From SIG607 sp045533195 (GTDB lineage: Bacteria > Bacillota > Clostridia > Oscillospirales > Acutalibacteraceae): 8,947 nt of DNA. A program made the position numbers and the translations under genes. Location of the stretch: the NCBI GenBank assembly GCA_045533195.1, contig JAZSHI010000023.1, forward strand, positions 1 through 8,947. Reading direction: 5' to 3'. Shown here piece after piece: positions 7,195-8,947 of this stretch. Under the pieces are notes generated by a model. The model was not told the DNA's origin and did not search any database. It saw only the letters and a program-made list of their open reading frames with translations. Position 1 is the stretch's first letter. Each line of letters starts with the position of its first letter.

Positions 7195-7227
7195 TATTAA
7201 CCTGCGGCGAATTTCCGCAGGTTAATA
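7195..7227 (-). terminator. Intrinsic terminator-like hairpin after metA
   Basis: A perfect 13-bp stem, TATTAACCTGCGG with CCGCAGGTTAATA, closes a 7-base loop (AAATTCG) starting 4 bases after the metA TAA. Downstream on the minus strand comes AATTTTAAAAAAATATT, so the U-tract is interrupted and weak rather than classical. The placement and stem quality make it the likely end of the metY-metA transcript, separating it from the his promoter about 40 bases further on. Confidence 0.75.
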
Positions 7228-7231
7228 TAGG

Positions 7232-8158
7232 TTATTTAGGTTTTTTTATCTCATTTATATCATACGGAGTGGTCTGATATACGAAATAATTAAGCCAGTT
7301 GGAATAAAGCAAATGAGCATGAGAACGCCATTTTACCTGAGGAACATTCTGAGGGTTATCATCGGGATAATAGTTTTCGGGAACATCAATGGGATCTCCC
7401 CTCTCTAAATCTCTTACATATTCATCATTTAAAGTATTGGCATCATATTCCGAGTGTCCTGTTATAAATACTTGTTTACCATTATCGGTAAGTAGAGCGT
7501 AAATTCCCGCTTTTTCAGAAGAAGCAACTATTTTTAGCTCCTTAACCTTTTCTATATCTTCCCTTTTTACAGTTGTATGGCGAGAATGAGGAACAAAGAA
7601 GGTATCGTCAAAACCTCTGAGTAGCATTGAGTTTTTATAATCTGCGGTATGCTCAAAAACACCGAACAGTTTATTTTCCAGCGGATATTTCTTTATACCG
7701 TAATGATAATAAAGTCCAGCCTGAGCGCCCCAACAAATATGGAAAGTGGAATGAACGTGAGTTTTAGTCCACTCCATTATTTCGCAAAGCTCGTCCCAGT
7801 ATTCAACCTCGCTAAACTCCATCTTTTCAACGGGAGCACCGGTGATAATCATTCCGTCAAAGGTTTTATCCTTAACATCTTCAAAGGTCTTATAGAAAGC
7901 AAGAAGATGTTCGCTAGAAGTGTTTTTTGAATGATAGGTGCTTGTATGAATAAGCTCAAGCTCTACCTGTAAGGGAGTATTACCCAGAAGTCTGGATAAC
8001 TGGGTTTCGGTAGCAATTTTATTGGGCATTAAATTGAGCAACAATATTTTCAAAGGACGAATATCCTGTGTAACTGCACGTTGTTCGGGCATTACAAAAA
8101 TATTCTCATTCAGTAATGTTTTTACAGCCGGCAGGTCATTGGGTATTCTGATTGGCAT
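7232..8158 (-). CDS. metA: Homoserine O-acetyltransferase, MetA family
   Basis: MetA acylates homoserine at the start of methionine synthesis. The 308 residues align with the classic MetA fold: MPIRIPNDLPA at the N-terminus, LLNLMPNKIATE (40-51), ITGAPVEKMEF (105-115), the nucleophile Cys142 in HICWGAQAG, and GHSEYD with catalytic His235 and Glu237. Residue 111 is Glu. In the B. cereus enzyme Glu111 specifies acetyl-CoA, whereas succinyl-specific MetA such as E. coli's has Gly, so I call this an acetyltransferase despite the common name homoserine O-succinyltransferase. The upstream neighbour is an O-acetylhomoserine sulfhydrylase, which agrees. The ATG follows metY by 21 bases, with AAAGAGAG at 8171-8178, 12 bases upstream. 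A hairpin terminator follows the stop. Confidence 0.96.
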   Translation of the reverse strand: MPIRIPNDLPAVKTLLNENIFVMPEQRAVTQDIRPLKILLLNLMPNKIATETQLSRLLGNTPLQVELELIHTSTYHSKNTSSEHLLAFYKTFEDVKDKTFDGMIITGAPVEKMEFSEVEYWDELCEIMEWTKTHVHSTFHICWGAQAGLYYHYGIKKYPLENKLFGVFEHTADYKNSMLLRGFDDTFFVPHSRHTTVKREDIEKVKELKIVASSEKAGIYALLTDNGKQVFITGHSEYDANTLNDEYVRDLERGDPIDVPENYYPDDNPQNVPQVKWRSHAHLLYSNWLNYFVYQTTPYDINEIKKPK

Positions 8159-8179
8159 ATTTTAAGTCAACTCTCTTTA

Positions 8180-8947
8180 TTAAATATTATCAAGAGCACA
8201 GCGTATATCGTTAATAAGGTCTTCGCTGCTTTCAAGTCCGCAGGAGAAACGAATTAAATCGGGAAGTACGCCTGCAGCTATAAGTTCTTCATCAGACATC
8301 TGACGGTGGGTAGCACTTGCAGGATGCAGACAACAGCTTCTTGCATCTGCAACATGGGTTTCTATAGCTGCAATTTTAAGTCCTGCCATAAATTTTTCGG
8401 CAGCTTCTCTGCCACCCTTAACACCGAAGCTGACTACACCGCAGGTACCGTTGGGCAGATACTTTTTAACAAGCTCTTCATCCTTGCTTCCCTTAAGTCC
8501 GGGATAGGTAACCCAGGAAATTCTGTCATCATTCTGCAAAAACTCTGCAACCGCCATACCGTTTTGGCAATGACGCTGCATTCTAACATGCAGACTCTCA
8601 AGTCCAAGGTTTACAAGATAAGCATTTTGAGGAGACTGAATAGAGCCCAAGTCTCTCATCAGCTGAGCAGTAGCCTTGGTGATATATGCACCCTCGAGAC
8701 CGAAACGCTCGGTGTAAGTAACACCGTGATAGCTTTCATCAGGAGTGCAAAGTCCGGGGAATTTATCGGGATACTTGGTCCAGTCAAATTTACCGGAATC
8801 AACAATACAGCCGCCGACACCACTTCCGTGACCGTCCATATATTTTGTTGTGGAATGGGTAACAATATCTGCACCCCATTCAAAAGGACGGCAGTTAACA
8901 GGAGTTGCAAAGGTGTTGTCAATAATAAGCGGAACACCGTTTGCATG
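8180..8947 (-). CDS. metY: O-acetylhomoserine sulfhydrylase MetY, 5' end beyond window
   Basis: This is a PLP-dependent Cys/Met-metabolism (gamma-family) enzyme that replaces the acetyl group of O-acetylhomoserine with sulfide, giving homocysteine. The reading frame stays open to the right edge, giving 255 residues, the C-terminal part of a protein normally about 425-430 long. The internal Met at 8839 lies within a conserved block and is not the start. Visible are DNTFATP (fragment residues 10-16), HSTTKYMDGHG with the Schiff-base Lys35 (codon 8843-8845), SPQNAYLVNLGLESLHVRM, and HPASATHRQMS followed by GVLPDLIRFSCGLE. These indicate the OAH sulfhydrylase branch over cystathionine gamma-synthase, and the acetyl-type metA downstream supports it. 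A methionine gamma-lyase cannot be fully excluded from a fragment. Confidence 0.93.
   Translation of the reverse strand, partial: HANGVPLIIDNTFATPVNCRPFEWGADIVTHSTTKYMDGHGSGVGGCIVDSGKFDWTKYPDKFPGLCTPDESYHGVTYTERFGLEGAYITKATAQLMRDLGSIQSPQNAYLVNLGLESLHVRMQRHCQNGMAVAEFLQNDDRISWVTYPGLKGSKDEELVKKYLPNGTCGVVSFGVKGGREAAEKFMAGLKIAAIETHVADARSCCLHPASATHRQMSDEELIAAGVLPDLIRFSCGLESSEDLINDIRCALDNI

Noticed and set aside
8165..8170. TTGACT just before the metA start, identical to the his -35
   Set aside because: Any -10 at proper spacing would fall inside metA, and the 21-base gap to metY fits an operon, so a separate promoter is not supported.
8659..8946. 95-codon minus-strand open frame at the right edge
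   Set aside because: It overlaps metY in another frame, and the metY frame there contains the conserved DNTFATP and PLP-lysine motifs.
1..8947. Search for tRNA/rRNA genes, insertion sequences, CRISPR arrays, phage or defence genes
   Set aside because: Apart from the 141-base gap before hisZ and the 21-base metY-metA gap, the window is recognised biosynthesis genes with consistent composition. I saw no repeats, foreign-looking base use or unknown reading frames.

Overview
The window is a compact stretch of amino-acid biosynthesis genes, all read from the minus strand. The genes therefore run from the right edge to the left edge. The DNA is AT-rich, Shine-Dalgarno sequences are purine-rich, and genes are packed with overlaps. 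The histidine genes are the HisZ/short-HisG type in the order hisZ-G-D-C-B-H-A-F-I. Together these suggest a Gram-positive anaerobe of the Clostridia (Bacillota), possibly gut-associated. The organism is inferred from gene content and style; no marker gene settles it.

Right side, about 7195-8947: the C-terminal part of metY (O-acetylhomoserine sulfhydrylase, cut by the window edge) is followed after 21 bases by metA. MetA carries Glu111, the residue associated with acetyl-CoA rather than succinyl-CoA use. It should therefore make O-acetylhomoserine, the substrate of MetY, so the two genes form a direct-sulfhydrylation module for homocysteine/methionine. A 13-bp hairpin just after the metA stop looks like the end of this unit.

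Middle, 7091-7231: this 141-base gap is the main regulatory region. It holds the metA terminator, an AT-rich tract, and a good promoter (TTGACT, 17 bases, TAGACT with an extended -10 TG). Overlapping the promoter are three copies of a TGAAGTGA-like element, one inverted and two direct with a 16-bp period. The expected 5' leader is only about 30 bases. That is too short for a T-box or attenuator, so a repressor binding DNA is the more likely control of the his operon.

Left side, 1-7090: nine histidine genes occupy essentially all of the DNA, with junctions from a 14-base overlap to a 3-base gap. HisZ and HisG form the first enzyme. HisI (cut at the left edge), HisA, HisH-HisF, HisB, HisC and HisD cover the rest. 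HisE (phosphoribosyl-ATP pyrophosphatase) is not visible and may lie as a fusion or next gene beyond the left edge. Histidinol-phosphate phosphatase is also absent from the visible cluster. Every visible catalytic motif checked is intact, so this reads as a functional housekeeping operon. I found no mobile element, RNA gene, CRISPR array or unknown gene. The unexplained element is the his promoter/operator.
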